Assembly: GCA_030428355.1 (NCBI GenBank)
Contig: JAUIBL010000012.1
Span: 1-64,000, forward strand
DNA from: Alphaproteobacteria bacterium
Lineage (GTDB): Bacteria > Pseudomonadota > Alphaproteobacteria > Rhodobacterales > Rhodobacteraceae
Direction: 5' to 3'
Length of the DNA: 64,000 nucleotides
Position numbers and translations under genes: made by a program. Shown one piece after another: positions 25,858 through 35,463 of the stretch. The notes beneath the pieces are model-generated. The model did not search any database. It was not told the DNA's origin and worked only from the letters and a program-made list of their open reading frames with translations. The number at the start of each line of letters is the position of its first letter. The first letter of the stretch is position 1.

Positions 25858-26535
25858 ATGTACAGTGCTGCCGATCTCCTGTCCCGACGCCCGCACCGCC
25901 CCGCGCCGCAGATCACGCTGGGCGATCCTGAAATCGCGTTGCGTCTGGGTCGGGTGCATGAGCTTTGCGGCTCCGCGCGGCATACGCTGGCCGTCGCGAT
26001 TGCAGCGCAACTGAGTGGTTCCGTGGTATGGATCACACCGCAGGGAGCGACCGAATACCTTTGCCCCGAAGCCATCGCGGGACAGATCAATCCGGGGCAT
26101 ATCCTGTTCGTCACACCCTCAAAACGGGACATGCTGCTGTGGGCCATGGAAGAGGCGCTGCGCGACGGTCATGCCCCCGTGGTGGTGGCTGATCTGACAG
26201 CGCCCCCCGCGATGGTGCCGATCCGCCGTCTGCATCTGGCCGCCGAAGCGGGCTGTGGTGCGGGCGTCTGCCGTCCCCTTGCCCTGCTTCTGACCCCCGG
26301 TCAGGGCGGAGCACCTGGTATCGAAACCCGCTGGTCGCTGGACCCTGCCCATCACCACGGGGCGGGTCACTGGACCCTCAGCCGCCTGCGCGCCCGCATG
26401 GCCCCTCCGCGCGACTGGCTGATGACATGGGGGGCGGCAGGGCTGGTGCCCGCCACGCCGAAACCAGAAGTTTCGGCACGCCCAAGGCATTTCGCAAGAA
26501 ATTCTCTGAACCGCGCCCGGGAAACGACACCTTAA
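25858..26535 (+). CDS. imuA: ImuA-family SOS mutagenesis protein
   Basis: A 225-residue protein related to ImuA, a RecA-like accessory factor in damage-induced translesion synthesis with ImuB and DnaE2. It shows GRVHELCGSARHTLAVAIAAQLSGSVVWITP, LLWAMEEALRDGH and IRRLHLAAEAG. ATG 25858 has AGGA 7 nt upstream; a GTG at 25852 is possible. A LexA box precedes it. imuB and dnaE2, usually in the same operon, do not follow: the next gene is an MFS transporter. The SOS box supports the assignment. Confidence 0.8.
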   Translation: MYSAADLLSRRPHRPAPQITLGDPEIALRLGRVHELCGSARHTLAVAIAAQLSGSVVWITPQGATEYLCPEAIAGQINPGHILFVTPSKRDMLLWAMEEALRDGHAPVVVADLTAPPAMVPIRRLHLAAEAGCGAGVCRPLALLLTPGQGGAPGIETRWSLDPAHHHGAGHWTLSRLRARMAPPRDWLMTWGAAGLVPATPKPEVSARPRHFARNSLNRARETTP

Positions 26536-26583
26536 GTCGATTATAGGCGACCGGTACCAGTCACCTCGGCTAGGCTCAATCTC

Positions 26584-27804
26584 ATGCGCCTGCCTCTCTC
26601 TTTCGCCGCTCTATTCCTGTCTGTTGCCCTGCTCCAGATTTCATCCGGTGGCGTCGGGCCCCTGGACGCAATCTCGGGCATCACACTTGGCTTCACAACG
26701 GCCGAGATCGGGATGCTGGGATCGGCGCATTTTGTCGGGTTCTTCATCGGTTGCTGGTGGGCGCCGCGCCTGATGGGCACTGTCGGGCACGCGCGCGCCT
26801 TTTCCGCCTTTACCGTGCTGGGGGCCATTGCACTGCTCAGCCACATGATGTGGCCCGACCCCATCGCCTGGGCGCTGATGCGGATCGCGACAGGGGTGTG
26901 CGTGGCAGGCTGCTATACCGTGATCGAAGCATGGCTTCAGGCCGAAGTCACCAACGAGACCCGGGGACGGGCCATGGGCCTGTACCGGATCGCGGATATG
27001 GGCGCATCACTGGTCGCGCAATTGCTGATCGGGGTGCTGACCCCGGCCGCCTATGTCAGCTACAATCTGCTTGCGATTTTCTGCTGTGCCGCGCTGCTGC
27101 CACTCGCGCTGACCACCCGGCCCCAGCCGGAAACGCCCGATGCCCCACGACTGCGCCCCAAGATGGCGGTGGCGCGGTCGCCCCTTGCCGTAGCAGGCGT
27201 GATCGTCGCCGCGATCTCGTCGGCGTCGTTCCGCATGGTGGGCCCGGTCTATGGGCAGGGTGTTGGCCTCGCCCTCGACCAGATCGCACTTTTCATGGCG
27301 GCTTTCGTGGCGGGCGGGGCCTTGGCGCAGTACCCAGTGGGTTGGCTCGCCGACAAATATGACCGGCGCTGGGTGCTGATCTGGCTCTCGGTTGCGGCAA
27401 TTGCCTCGTGCGTGATGACGGCCAGCCTGACCGATCTGTCCACGGAAGGCGTGTTCATTACGGCCATGATCTTTGGCCTGACCACCTTTCCCATCTATTC
27501 CGTCGCCGCGGCACATGCCCATGACTTCGCAAGCTCGAGCGAACGGGTCGAACTCTCGGCCGCTTTGATGTTCTGGTACGCTTGCGGAGCAATTGCGGCG
27601 CCCTATCTCGCGTCGGTACTCATGGGGCTTTATGGCCCCCCGGCCCTTTTTGCGATGATTGCGGTCGGGCATGCGGTTCTGGTTGTGTTCGGCCTGATCC
27701 GCATGCGTGCCCGGCCCAGCCAGCAAAAAACGCCGTATGTCTACGCTCCACGCACATCGTTCCTCATCGGGCGACTGATGAAGTCCAGCCGCGACAGGGA
27801 CTGA
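26584..27804 (+). CDS. MFS transporter (YcaD-like)
   Basis: A 406-residue membrane protein with about twelve membrane segments. Features include GFTTAEIGMLGSAHFVGFFIGCW, EAWLQAEVTNETRGRAMGLYRI and GWLADKYDRRWVL (the loop 8-9 MFS motif A). This arrangement is seen in YcaD/UMF-type transporters. It starts 48 nt after imuA on the same strand and might be read from the same SOS promoter. Substrate unknown. Confidence 0.82.
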   Translation: MRLPLSFAALFLSVALLQISSGGVGPLDAISGITLGFTTAEIGMLGSAHFVGFFIGCWWAPRLMGTVGHARAFSAFTVLGAIALLSHMMWPDPIAWALMRIATGVCVAGCYTVIEAWLQAEVTNETRGRAMGLYRIADMGASLVAQLLIGVLTPAAYVSYNLLAIFCCAALLPLALTTRPQPETPDAPRLRPKMAVARSPLAVAGVIVAAISSASFRMVGPVYGQGVGLALDQIALFMAAFVAGGALAQYPVGWLADKYDRRWVLIWLSVAAIASCVMTASLTDLSTEGVFITAMIFGLTTFPIYSVAAAHAHDFASSSERVELSAALMFWYACGAIAAPYLASVLMGLYGPPALFAMIAVGHAVLVVFGLIRMRARPSQQKTPYVYAPRTSFLIGRLMKSSRDRD

Positions 27805-27874
27805 TCCTCTGGCACTTGGCCCCGCGATCCGCTAAAGCGGCCCAAACCTCAGTTCAAGCGCGGGCGCATACGAC

Positions 27875-29593
27875 ATGGCACGGCACCTCATCACGTCGGC
27901 AATCCCCTATATCAACGGGATCAAGCACCTTGGAAACCTCGTGGGCAGCCAGCTGCCCGCCGACCTATACGCCCGCTACCTTCGGGCGCGCGGCAACGAG
28001 GTGATGTTCCTGTGTGCCACCGACGAACACGGCACACCCGCCGAACTGGCGGCCGCGAAAGCAGGCAAGCCGGTGGCCGAGTATTGCGCTGAAATGCACG
28101 CCGTTCAGTCCGAGATCGCCAAGGGCTTCCGTCTGTCCTTTGACCACTTCGGGCGGTCGTCCAGCCCGCAGAACCACAGGCTGACCCAGCATCTCGCAGG
28201 CCGTCTTGCCGACGCTGGCCTGATCCGCGAAGTGAGCGAAAAGCAGATGTACAGCCACGCAGACAAACGGTTCCTGCCGGACCGCTATATCGAGGGCACC
28301 TGCCCGAACTGCGGCTATGACAAGGCGCGCGGCGACCAGTGCGAGAACTGCACCAAGCAGCTTGACCCCACCGACCTGATCAATCCGCGTTCCGCCATTT
28401 CCGGTTCGACCGATCTGGAAGTGCGCGAGACCAAGCATCTCTACCTGCGCCAGTCCGACATGCGCGGCAAGCTGCAGGACTGGATCGACAGCAAGACGGA
28501 CTGGCCGGTTCTGACCACCTCCATCGCCAAGAAATGGCTGAACGACGGCGACGGGTTGCAGGACCGGGGCATCACACGCGATCTGGACTGGGGCATCCCG
28601 GTCAGGAAAGGCGACCAAGATTGGCCGGGCATGGAGGGCAAGGTCTTCTACGTCTGGTTCGATGCGCCCATCGAATACATTGCCTGCGCCGGTGAATGGG
28701 CCGAGGCCAATGGCAAGACCGACGCCGATTGGGAACGCTGGTGGCGGACCGAGCGCGGCGCGGACGATGTGCGCTACACCCAATTCATGGGCAAGGACAA
28801 TGTGCCCTTCCACACGCTCAGCTTCCCGGCAACGATCCTTGGTTCGGGCGAGGACTGGAAGCTGGTGGATTATATCAAGTCGTTCAACTACCTGAACTAT
28901 GATGGCGGCCAGTTCAGCACCTCGCAAGGTCGCGGTGTGTTCATGGATCAGGCGCTTGAGATCCTGCCCGCGGATTACTGGCGCTGGTGGCTGCTGAGCC
29001 ATGCGCCCGAGAGCTCGGACAGCGAATTCACGTGGGAGAATTTCCAAGGCTCCGTGAACAAGGATCTGGCCGACGTGCTTGGCAACTTCGCCAGCCGCGT
29101 CACCAAGTTCTGCCGCTCCAAGTTCAGCGAGGCGGTCCCGTCTGGCGGCACACCGGGCGCGCGCGAAGACCAGTTGATCGCCGATCTTGAAAAGGGTCTG
29201 CGCGAATACGAGGCGCATATGGACGCAATCGAAGTCCGCAAATCCGCCGCCGCGCTGCGCGCAGTTTGGGTGCTGGGCAACGAATACCTGCAGGATGTCG
29301 CCCCTTGGAGCACATTCAAGGAAGACCCAGATGCGGCAGCCATGCAGATCCGCATCGCGCTGAACCTGATCCGGTTTTACGCGGTGCTGTCGAGCCCGTT
29401 CATCCCGGATGCTTCGGCCCAGCTTTTGACGGCAATGCACGCTGAAGATGCGGACTGGCCGTCAGACGTGGCCTCGGCCATCACCGCCCTTCCGGTCGGT
29501 CATGCCTTCACCGTGCCCGAAGTGACCTTCCGCAAGATCAGCGATGAGGAACGTGCGGATTGGCAATCCCGCTTCGCCGGCGTGCGGACCTGA
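27875..29593 (+). CDS. metG: Methionyl-tRNA synthetase with divergent KMSKS loop
   Basis: A 572-residue class I synthetase that charges tRNA-Met. The HIGH-type motif reads [15 protein letters not shown], the zinc knuckle [17 protein letters not shown] has four Cys, and the anticodon-binding helical domain follows from about 400. The KMSKS loop reads [11 protein letters not shown]: both lysines are replaced (Gln and Thr). The protein lacks the C-terminal tRNA-binding extension found in E. coli MetG. No second metG is visible in the window. The identity is clear; the altered loop is discussed in the findings. Confidence 0.92.
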   Translation: MARHLITSAIPYINGIKHLGNLVGSQLPADLYARYLRARGNEVMFLCATDEHGTPAELAAAKAGKPVAEYCAEMHAVQSEIAKGFRLSFDHFGRSSSPQNHRLTQHLAGRLADAGLIREVSEKQMYSHADKRFLPDRYIEGTCPNCGYDKARGDQCENCTKQLDPTDLINPRSAISGSTDLEVRETKHLYLRQSDMRGKLQDWIDSKTDWPVLTTSIAKKWLNDGDGLQDRGITRDLDWGIPVRKGDQDWPGMEGKVFYVWFDAPIEYIACAGEWAEANGKTDADWERWWRTERGADDVRYTQFMGKDNVPFHTLSFPATILGSGEDWKLVDYIKSFNYLNYDGGQFSTSQGRGVFMDQALEILPADYWRWWLLSHAPESSDSEFTWENFQGSVNKDLADVLGNFASRVTKFCRSKFSEAVPSGGTPGAREDQLIADLEKGLREYEAHMDAIEVRKSAAALRAVWVLGNEYLQDVAPWSTFKEDPDAAAMQIRIALNLIRFYAVLSSPFIPDASAQLLTAMHAEDADWPSDVASAITALPVGHAFTVPEVTFRKISDEERADWQSRFAGVRT

Positions 29594-29692
29594 CGCCTGC
29601 CTCATTGGGCTGAAATAGTGTCCGGCAATCGCGAGGGATCGTGCCTATGTTCGCCATTGGCTCAAGAACAAGGGACGACGCCCCGCGTTTCG

Positions 29693-29717
29693 GCCTGATC
29701 GGCCAAGCCGATCAGGC
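29693..29717. terminator. Hairpin between convergent metG and FKBP gene
   Basis: GCCTGATCGGC (29693-29703) and its exact inverted copy (29707-29717) flank a CAA loop: an 11-bp perfect stem. It lies between convergent genes, so it could end transcripts from both sides. No clear T-run follows on either strand, so factor-independent function is uncertain. Confidence 0.5.
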
Positions 29718-29723
29718 ACAGCT

Positions 29724-30158
29724 TCACGGTGCTTTGATTTCGACCAGTTCCACGTCGAAGGTCAGGTCCTGGCCTGCAAGCGGATGGTTTGCGTCCAACG
29801 TCACCTCGGTCTCGGTCACTTCGGCCACCATTACCGGAACGACCTGACCGTTCGGCGTCTGCATCTGCAGCTGCGTGCCCGGCTCGAGCGGGATGTCCGC
29901 AGGGATCTCGGCGCGCGGCACGGCTTGTTGGGCGTTCGGGTCGCGTTGACCATAGGCCTGATCCGCAGGCACCTGCACCGTCTTTGTGTCACCAACGGCC
30001 ATGCCGGGAATCGCCTGATCGAGACCGGGAATGATCTGGCCTGCGCCGACCGTGAATTCCAAAGGCGCGCGGCCTGCGGAACTGTCGAAAGTCGAACCAT
30101 CGGACAGTGTGCCGGTATAATGAATCGAAACGGTATCGCCCGTTTTAACCTGGGTCAT
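29724..30158 (-). CDS. FKBP-type (SlyD-like) peptidyl-prolyl cis-trans isomerase
   Basis: A 144-residue cytoplasmic isomerase. It starts MTQVKTGDTVSIHYTGTLSDGSTFDSS and has LEFTVGAGQIIPGLDQAIPGMAVGDTKTV, the FKBP core, followed by an insert-in-flap region and VTLDANHPLAGQDLTFDVELV at the C-terminus, the SlyD/FkpB signature. It lacks the His-rich tail of E. coli SlyD. ATG 30158 was chosen because upstream residues do not resemble the family. Confidence 0.9.
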   Translation of the reverse strand: MTQVKTGDTVSIHYTGTLSDGSTFDSSAGRAPLEFTVGAGQIIPGLDQAIPGMAVGDTKTVQVPADQAYGQRDPNAQQAVPRAEIPADIPLEPGTQLQMQTPNGQVVPVMVAEVTETEVTLDANHPLAGQDLTFDVELVEIKAP

Positions 30159-30325
30159 GGAATCTCCGTATATCGGGGGGATGAGTGTGGGAGGCCGCAT
30201 CTCTGGCGGGTGCTCCGGCGTGTTGGCGCAGAATACCAAAACGGCGGCAAAGACACAAACCACCCGTGCCAGAGCGTGTTTTCTGTGGAATCCAGGATCT
30301 TCTCTGCTGTGTCTGAGGGTGCGCC

Positions 30326-30784
30326 CTAGACCGGAAGAGCCGTGGTCTTGAACACCGTGCGCAGCGCAAACGAGCTTTGCATCTGCGCCACGCCGGGCAA
30401 ACGGGTGAGGTATTGCCGGTGTATACGCGCGAAGTCCTCGGTGTTTTCTGCCACGATCTTGAGAATGTAATCCGCCGTTCCTGCCATCAGGTGGCATTCC
30501 AGAACATCCGGAACGCGCGCGACTGCCTTTTCGAAGGCCTCGAGCAACTCGTCCGCCTGACTGCTCAGCTTGATTTCGACAAAGACGGTTGTCGGCAGAC
30601 CCAGCTTGCGCGCATTCAAAAGCGCGACATAGTCCCGGATGTACCCATCCGCTTCGAGTCTCTGAACACGACGGTGGCAGGCTGATGCCGACAGATTGAC
30701 CGACTCGGCCAGTTCCGCGTTCGAGATACGCCCTTTGCGCTGAAGCACGCGGAGAATCCGCCGATCCGTGTCATCCAAAGACAT
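30326..30784 (-). CDS. Lrp/AsnC-family regulator, probable ald regulator
   Basis: A 152-residue protein. The N-terminal HTH reads DRRILRVLQRKGRISNAELAESVNLSASACHRRVQRLEADGYI, followed by the RAM effector domain (VFVEIKLSSQADELLEAFEKAV, AGTADYILKIVAENTEDF). It is divergent from the alanine dehydrogenase gene with a 137-nt shared control region, the classic arrangement for an Lrp-type activator of ald responding to alanine. ATG 30784. Confidence 0.9.
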   Translation of the reverse strand: MSLDDTDRRILRVLQRKGRISNAELAESVNLSASACHRRVQRLEADGYIRDYVALLNARKLGLPTTVFVEIKLSSQADELLEAFEKAVARVPDVLECHLMAGTADYILKIVAENTEDFARIHRQYLTRLPGVAQMQSSFALRTVFKTTALPV

Positions 30785-30921
30785 TGCGCCAGTTTCCTCC
30801 CGAAAATTGCCCCTTTCTTCGAAGGGTCTTCGCAAGATGGCCTGCCAGCCGCCAAAGATCCATACGAAATTGCGCAGGATCCGGGGCATCCTGTCACCAG
30901 ACAGAGTCGGAGGAGACAGTC

Positions 30922-32043
30922 ATGAAAATCGGATGCCCAACCGAAATCAAACCCCAGGAATTCCGCGTCGGCGTCACTCCGAGCGCGGCTCAGGAAGCCG
31001 TTGCACATGGCCACACCGTTCTGATCCAGAAAGGTGCAGGCATCGGCGCAGGCTTTGACGACGCGGCCTACACCGCCGCTGGTGCGCAGATCCTCGACAC
31101 CGCAGAAGAGGTGTTCGCGATCGCAGACATGATCGTCAAGGTCAAGGAACCGCAGGCGGTCGAGCGCAAGATGCTGCGCGAAGGCCAGTTGCTGTTCACC
31201 TATCTGCACCTTGCGCCGGACCCCGCACAGACCAAAGACCTGCTCGCCTCGGGCTGCACCGCCATCGCCTATGAAACCGTGACCGACCGCAATGGTGGCC
31301 TGCCCCTTCTGGCCCCTATGTCCGAAGTTGCCGGTAAGCTTGCGCCGCAGATGGGCGCATGGACCTTGCAGAAGGCCAATGGCGGCCGTGGCGTACTGAT
31401 GGGCGGCGTGCCCGGTGTTGGCCCGGCACAGGTCGTCGTCATCGGCGGCGGCGTTGTCGGCACCCATGCGGCCCGCGTCGCGGCTGGCATGGGCGCAGAT
31501 GTGACGGTTCTGGATCGGTCCTTGCCACGCATGCGCTATCTTGACGACGTGTTCGGAGGCACCTTCCGCACACGCTATGCCAGCCAAGCGAACATTGCCG
31601 AAATGATCACAACCGCTGACATGGTTGTCGGTGCCGTGCTGATCCCCGGTGCCGCGGCCCCCAAACTGGTGAGCCGGGCAGACCTTGGCCTGATGAAGCC
31701 GGGTTCCGCGCTTGTGGACGTGGCCATCGACCAGGGCGGATGCTTCGAGACATCGAAAGCCACCACGCATGAGAACCCGATCTACGAGGTGGATGGCATC
31801 ATGCATTACTGTGTGGCCAACATGCCGGGTGCCGTTGCACGCACGTCGACCATCGCGCTGGGCAATGCGACGATGCCGTTTATGCTGGCGCTGGCGGACA
31901 AGGGCTGGCAGCAGGCCTGTGCCGACGATCCGCACTTGCTGGCCGGTCTCAACGTGCACGCAGGTCAGTTGACCTACGGTGCGGTGGGTCAGGCGCTTGG
32001 CCTTGACGTGACCGAGCCTCAGAAGCTGCTCAAGGCGGCGTAA
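30922..32043 (+). CDS. ald: Alanine dehydrogenase
   Basis: A 373-residue NAD-dependent enzyme that interconverts L-alanine with pyruvate and ammonia. It begins [20 protein letters not shown]; the Lys and His of the active site lie in VKVKEPQ and LHLAPD. The Rossmann motif [24 protein letters not shown] is complete, and the C-terminal NLAxxD-like region [18 protein letters not shown] matches. ATG 30922 has GGAGGA upstream. Regulated most likely by the divergent Lrp-family gene. Confidence 0.95.
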   Translation: MKIGCPTEIKPQEFRVGVTPSAAQEAVAHGHTVLIQKGAGIGAGFDDAAYTAAGAQILDTAEEVFAIADMIVKVKEPQAVERKMLREGQLLFTYLHLAPDPAQTKDLLASGCTAIAYETVTDRNGGLPLLAPMSEVAGKLAPQMGAWTLQKANGGRGVLMGGVPGVGPAQVVVIGGGVVGTHAARVAAGMGADVTVLDRSLPRMRYLDDVFGGTFRTRYASQANIAEMITTADMVVGAVLIPGAAAPKLVSRADLGLMKPGSALVDVAIDQGGCFETSKATTHENPIYEVDGIMHYCVANMPGAVARTSTIALGNATMPFMLALADKGWQQACADDPHLLAGLNVHAGQLTYGAVGQALGLDVTEPQKLLKAA

Positions 32044-32052
32044 AACAAACAT

Positions 32053-32079
32053 CCAGCGCCGCTCCGGCGAGGGCGCTGG
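32053..32079. terminator. GC-rich hairpin between convergent ald and spermidine synthase-like gene
   Basis: CCAGCGCC at 32053-32060 pairs with GGCGCTGG at 32072-32079 across an 11-nt loop. It sits 9 nt after the ald stop and 21 nt before the end of the convergent gene. There is no T-run, so the terminator role is a positional inference. Confidence 0.4.
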
Positions 32080-32100
32080 CATGGGTCTGGTCGGGTCCCG

Positions 32101-33585
32101 TCAATCGCGCGGTCCGACCAGACGATCTATCGGCGCGTAGTCGTCTGTCAGATAAACTCCGGCTGCGGCAAGCTGATCCACAAAAGCCGGTCCAAGCGCT
32201 GCAAAGGTCGTTTGTTCCGGCGCTGGTACCGTGAAGCTGTTGGTCGGTGTTTCGGCAGTACCCGCTGCGATCACCATCACAACACGCTCTCCGGGTGCGG
32301 GTCGCCGCGCTTCGGCCCAAACCTCGACAACCGGAAATACCTCGCGCAGCGTCGCGACCAGACTGCCGACCGCCTGCATCCGGTCCGAATAGTCGATCAC
32401 GTTCATAAGATAGGTGCCCTCGGGCGTCAGCCGGTCGCGGACAAGTTGGAAGAATTCAGCCGTGACAAGGTGCTGCGGCACAGCGGTGTCGGTGAACGCA
32501 TCCCCGATCACCACGTCATAGCGGTGATCCTCGGTCAGAAGCGCCCGCCGCGCATCCATGTGAAGGACGCGTATATCCGTGGGATCGAACCAGAAGTCCC
32601 TTTGCGCGAGATCGGTCACAGCCGGGTCGATCTCGGCCACGGTGGTCTGTGTGAAACCGCGATACGCAAACGCGCGCGGCAGGGCGTAATTACCGCCGCC
32701 GATGTGGAAGGTCGCCGGGTCTCTCGTAGGCGCGCGCAGCCGGGTAAGGGCATCCAGCATCGCGGCGTGATCGGTGAACATGATGTCCGGGGCATCTTGT
32801 GCGGATATGCCGTGGACCAGATGATCAATCACCATCGCACGGGTCGGATGTGAAGGATCGGCAGCCACATCGACCGATTGCAGACAGAAGTAACGGCTTT
32901 CTATGGTGCAAGGGCCCTTCGACAGGCCCGAGGACAGCGCAAGCGCAACCAAGGCGACAAGGCTCGCGCCCTGAGCAATGCGAAACCCTTTGCCCAAAGC
33001 GAAGCAGAGTGCGGCCCCAGCCGTGTAGACCAGAGTGACGGTCGTCAGCGTCCATTGGCTGCCCAGCCACGAGATGAAGACGAAGCCCGCCAGCAATGTG
33101 CCCACGATCGCTCCGATGGCACCAGACGCAAACATCGCACCCAGCGCCTGTCCCTGCCGCGACGGGCCGGACAGGGACACCTGGGTCAGCAATGGCGCCG
33201 GAATGCCTGCAAAGAGGGAGGGCAAGAAAAACGCGGCAAGCGTCAGCCCGGTGATCCCCCAAACCGGTTGTGGAAATGCGGATAGCACAGGCTCGGCAGA
33301 TGCGCGCAGAGCGACGCCCGCCAGCGCAGTGGTGACCGCTGCGGCGACCAGCGCCCAAGCGGTCGCCACCATCGGATTGATGCCGGGACGGTCCGCCAGT
33401 CGCCCGCCCCACCAATGCCCGGCTGAAAAGCCCGCCAGCACAACGGCAATCACCGAAGTCCATGTGTAAAGCGACATCCCGACGTAGGGTGCCAACATGC
33501 GCCCGGCGACGATTTCGACCACCATCGACGCAGCGGAGACTGTGGCCTGAAGGGCAACAAGCAGCCAAAGGGGGGCTGTGGGCAT
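32101..33585 (-). CDS. Membrane-anchored spermidine synthase-like protein
   Basis: A 494-residue fusion. The N-terminal half has about seven to eight membrane segments beginning LWLLVALQATVSAASMVVEIVAGRMLAPYVG, the 'fused MFS/spermidine synthase' signature. The C-terminal half is a Rossmann methyltransferase-like polyamine synthase domain with HIGGGNYALPRAF, VAEIDPAV, VLHMDARRAL and YDVVIGDAFTDTAVPQHL. I chose ATG 33585 (GGAG 7 nt upstream) over ATG 33615. The substrate is uncertain; such proteins need not make spermidine. Confidence 0.85.
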   Translation of the reverse strand: MPTAPLWLLVALQATVSAASMVVEIVAGRMLAPYVGMSLYTWTSVIAVVLAGFSAGHWWGGRLADRPGINPMVATAWALVAAAVTTALAGVALRASAEPVLSAFPQPVWGITGLTLAAFFLPSLFAGIPAPLLTQVSLSGPSRQGQALGAMFASGAIGAIVGTLLAGFVFISWLGSQWTLTTVTLVYTAGAALCFALGKGFRIAQGASLVALVALALSSGLSKGPCTIESRYFCLQSVDVAADPSHPTRAMVIDHLVHGISAQDAPDIMFTDHAAMLDALTRLRAPTRDPATFHIGGGNYALPRAFAYRGFTQTTVAEIDPAVTDLAQRDFWFDPTDIRVLHMDARRALLTEDHRYDVVIGDAFTDTAVPQHLVTAEFFQLVRDRLTPEGTYLMNVIDYSDRMQAVGSLVATLREVFPVVEVWAEARRPAPGERVVMVIAAGTAETPTNSFTVPAPEQTTFAALGPAFVDQLAAAGVYLTDDYAPIDRLVGPRD

Positions 33586-33653
33586 GATGGCTCCGCATGG
33601 TTTGGTTTGCCGCATCTTGCGGAGCTTGCAGGTGAAGGCAAGAGACCTTGGCT

Positions 33654-34631
33654 TTAGGCCAACGCGAGAACAGGTCCATCCAGCAGACGCATCAGGTCGC
33701 CGAAATACCCGGCGGACCGGGCGGGTTGGGTTGGGTCCGACGTGATGGCCACGGCAAGATTCCGCGCCTTGTGAGAGGCAATGATCTGCCCGCCATAGCC
33801 GCGGGCCAATGTGTAGCCGGATGGCGACAGAAACCAGCCATAGCCATAGGACAGACCCGACCAGGGCGACCGCGCATAAGGCACGGTCGATGCCGCAATC
33901 CAGCCTTCCGAGATGACCTGTGTCCCATCATATCGCCCGCCATCGCGCATCAACCTCGCGATCCTGAGCATTGCCGTCGGGCGCAGAGCCATTTCATTGC
34001 CACCCATGTAATAGCCCTGCGGATCACGGGTCCAGGGCGGGATCTCGATGCCCAACGGCTGCCCCAAACGGTTACGCGCCTGTGCCAGCAGGCTTTGCCC
34101 CGTGGCCTCGGTCAAGGCCGCGCCCAGGATATGTGTCGATCCGGTGGAATAGAGCATCTGCCCACCCGGTTCAGCCACCATGGGCCGGGACAGCGCATAG
34201 GACAGCCAGTTGCCGGAATTGACCCAAGCGCCATAGTTTGCACCTGACGTGCGTTCCAACCCCGCACGCAGTGTCACCAGGTCTTCGAGCGTGATGCTCC
34301 CCGCTCCCGGTGTCGCGTTGGCAGGCACGATGCGCGGAGCCACCTCGGCCAGTGGCGCGCGCACCGAGGCGATGTCGCCCCTATCCAAGGCCGCGCCCAA
34401 CAAAAGCGCCACGATGCTCTTGGAACAGGATTTGATATTCGCCAGACGATCAAGGCCCGGACCGCGCGGGGCTTCGGCAAAAAGCGTGTCATCCCCCCGG
34501 CTGATCTGGATCGAATGGAGTTGCGGCAGGGCGTCCAGGGCGCTGCGCAGGTCGTCATTTTGAGCCCGTACAAGAAACGGTACGCACAGAGCAGCGCCAG
34601 TCAGTGCGAGGCAGGAACGACGATCCATCAT
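33654..34631 (-). CDS. Serine hydrolase, beta-lactamase fold
   Basis: A 325-residue secreted or periplasmic protein with an Arg-Arg signal (MMDRRSCLALTGAALCVPFLVRA). The class C beta-lactamase-like catalytic SxxK is SCSK in NIKSCSKSIVAL. The tyrosine motif is probably YGAW or YST, and RGYGGQII near the end occupies the K/HxG position as YGG. It resembles esterase or peptidase members of the serine hydrolase family rather than a resistance beta-lactamase. ATG 34628 is an alternative start. It follows the rplT terminator. Confidence 0.82.
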   Translation of the reverse strand: MMDRRSCLALTGAALCVPFLVRAQNDDLRSALDALPQLHSIQISRGDDTLFAEAPRGPGLDRLANIKSCSKSIVALLLGAALDRGDIASVRAPLAEVAPRIVPANATPGAGSITLEDLVTLRAGLERTSGANYGAWVNSGNWLSYALSRPMVAEPGGQMLYSTGSTHILGAALTEATGQSLLAQARNRLGQPLGIEIPPWTRDPQGYYMGGNEMALRPTAMLRIARLMRDGGRYDGTQVISEGWIAASTVPYARSPWSGLSYGYGWFLSPSGYTLARGYGGQIIASHKARNLAVAITSDPTQPARSAGYFGDLMRLLDGPVLALA

Positions 34632-34721
34632 GAGCTTGGGTGTAACGTGCCAGCGCCGCATGTCCATATCAGCGCCGTCACAACTGCGTGCAGGCACGCG
34701 GCACTTGCTCGACCGGCAACG

Positions 34722-34750
34722 AAAAAGCCCCACCGAACCGGCAGGGCTTT
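34722..34750 (-). terminator. Rho-independent terminator of rpmI-rplT
   Basis: On the minus strand AAAGCCCTGCCG, loop GTT, CGGTGGGGCTTT forms a 12-bp stem (two G-T pairs) followed by a run of T (34726-34722). It begins 23 nt after the rplT stop codon. Confidence 0.85.
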
Positions 34751-34773
34751 GATGTTTCGCAAGCTGTGGTCGC

Positions 34774-35139
34774 TTACGCGGCCAGCGCACCTTTGGCCTG
34801 TTCGACGATTGCGCCGAAGGCTTCGGGCTCGTGTACGGCCAGATCGGCCAGCACTTTGCGGTCCACTTCGATCCCGGCCAGGTTCAGGCCGTTGATGAAG
34901 CGGGAATATGTCAGCGCTTCGTCATGCAGACGCACAGCCGCGTTGATCCGCTGAATCCACAGCGCGCGGAAATTGCGCTTGCGGTTCTTGCGGTCGCGTG
35001 TGGCGTACTGGTTGGCCTTGTCGACGGCCTGACGTGCAACCTTGAAGGTGTTCTTGCGGCGGCCATAGTAACCTTTGGCGGCCTTGATGACCTTCTTGTG
35101 ACGGGCGTGTGTGGTGGTTCCGCCTTTTACTCGGGACAT
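34774..35139 (-). CDS. rplT: 50S ribosomal protein L20
   Basis: A 121-residue basic protein starting [42 protein letters not shown] is the conserved rRNA-binding segment, and [19 protein letters not shown] is the C-terminal domain. It is 12 nt after rpmI in the usual order. The infC gene that often precedes this pair is not adjacent. Confidence 0.98.
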   Translation of the reverse strand: MSRVKGGTTTHARHKKVIKAAKGYYGRRKNTFKVARQAVDKANQYATRDRKNRKRNFRALWIQRINAAVRLHDEALTYSRFINGLNLAGIEVDRKVLADLAVHEPEAFGAIVEQAKGALAA

Positions 35140-35151
35140 GGTTCTTCCTCC

Positions 35152-35352
35152 TTAGCGCGCGTAGGGCATCATCGGCTTGATGATACCTTCATCAGGCTTG
35201 GACAGCGTGGTTGTTCCGCGCGCATCGCGGATGAACTTCTTGTGGCGCTTGATCATGCCATGGCGCTTGCCGGCCTGACCCGCCTTGATGCGGCCCGTGG
35301 CCGTCACCTTGAACCGCTTTTTGCAGCTCGACTTCGTCTTCATCTTCGGCAT
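35152..35352 (-). CDS. rpmI: 50S ribosomal protein L35
   Basis: A 66-residue basic protein starting [20 protein letters not shown], with [19 protein letters not shown]. Length and sequence match the family. It has its own upstream gap of 111 nt, in which I see no leader gene or clear hairpin, and it is co-transcribed with rplT. Confidence 0.98.
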   Translation of the reverse strand: MPKMKTKSSCKKRFKVTATGRIKAGQAGKRHGMIKRHKKFIRDARGTTTLSKPDEGIIKPMMPYAR

Positions 35353-35463
35353 TTCCGTCTCCTGTACTTGGGTCGGTGTAACGCGCGACTCGGTATGCCA
35401 ACTCGACCGGTCCCGCGGGTAGAGCGCGCCGTATAGGCGGGGTTTGAGGGCAATGCAACTGTT

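Noticed and set aside
33654-34631. Antibiotic-resistance beta-lactamase
   Set aside because: The SxxK is present, but the other motifs and the context (next to a spermidine synthase-like gene, after rplT) fit the broad serine hydrolase family, not a resistance enzyme.
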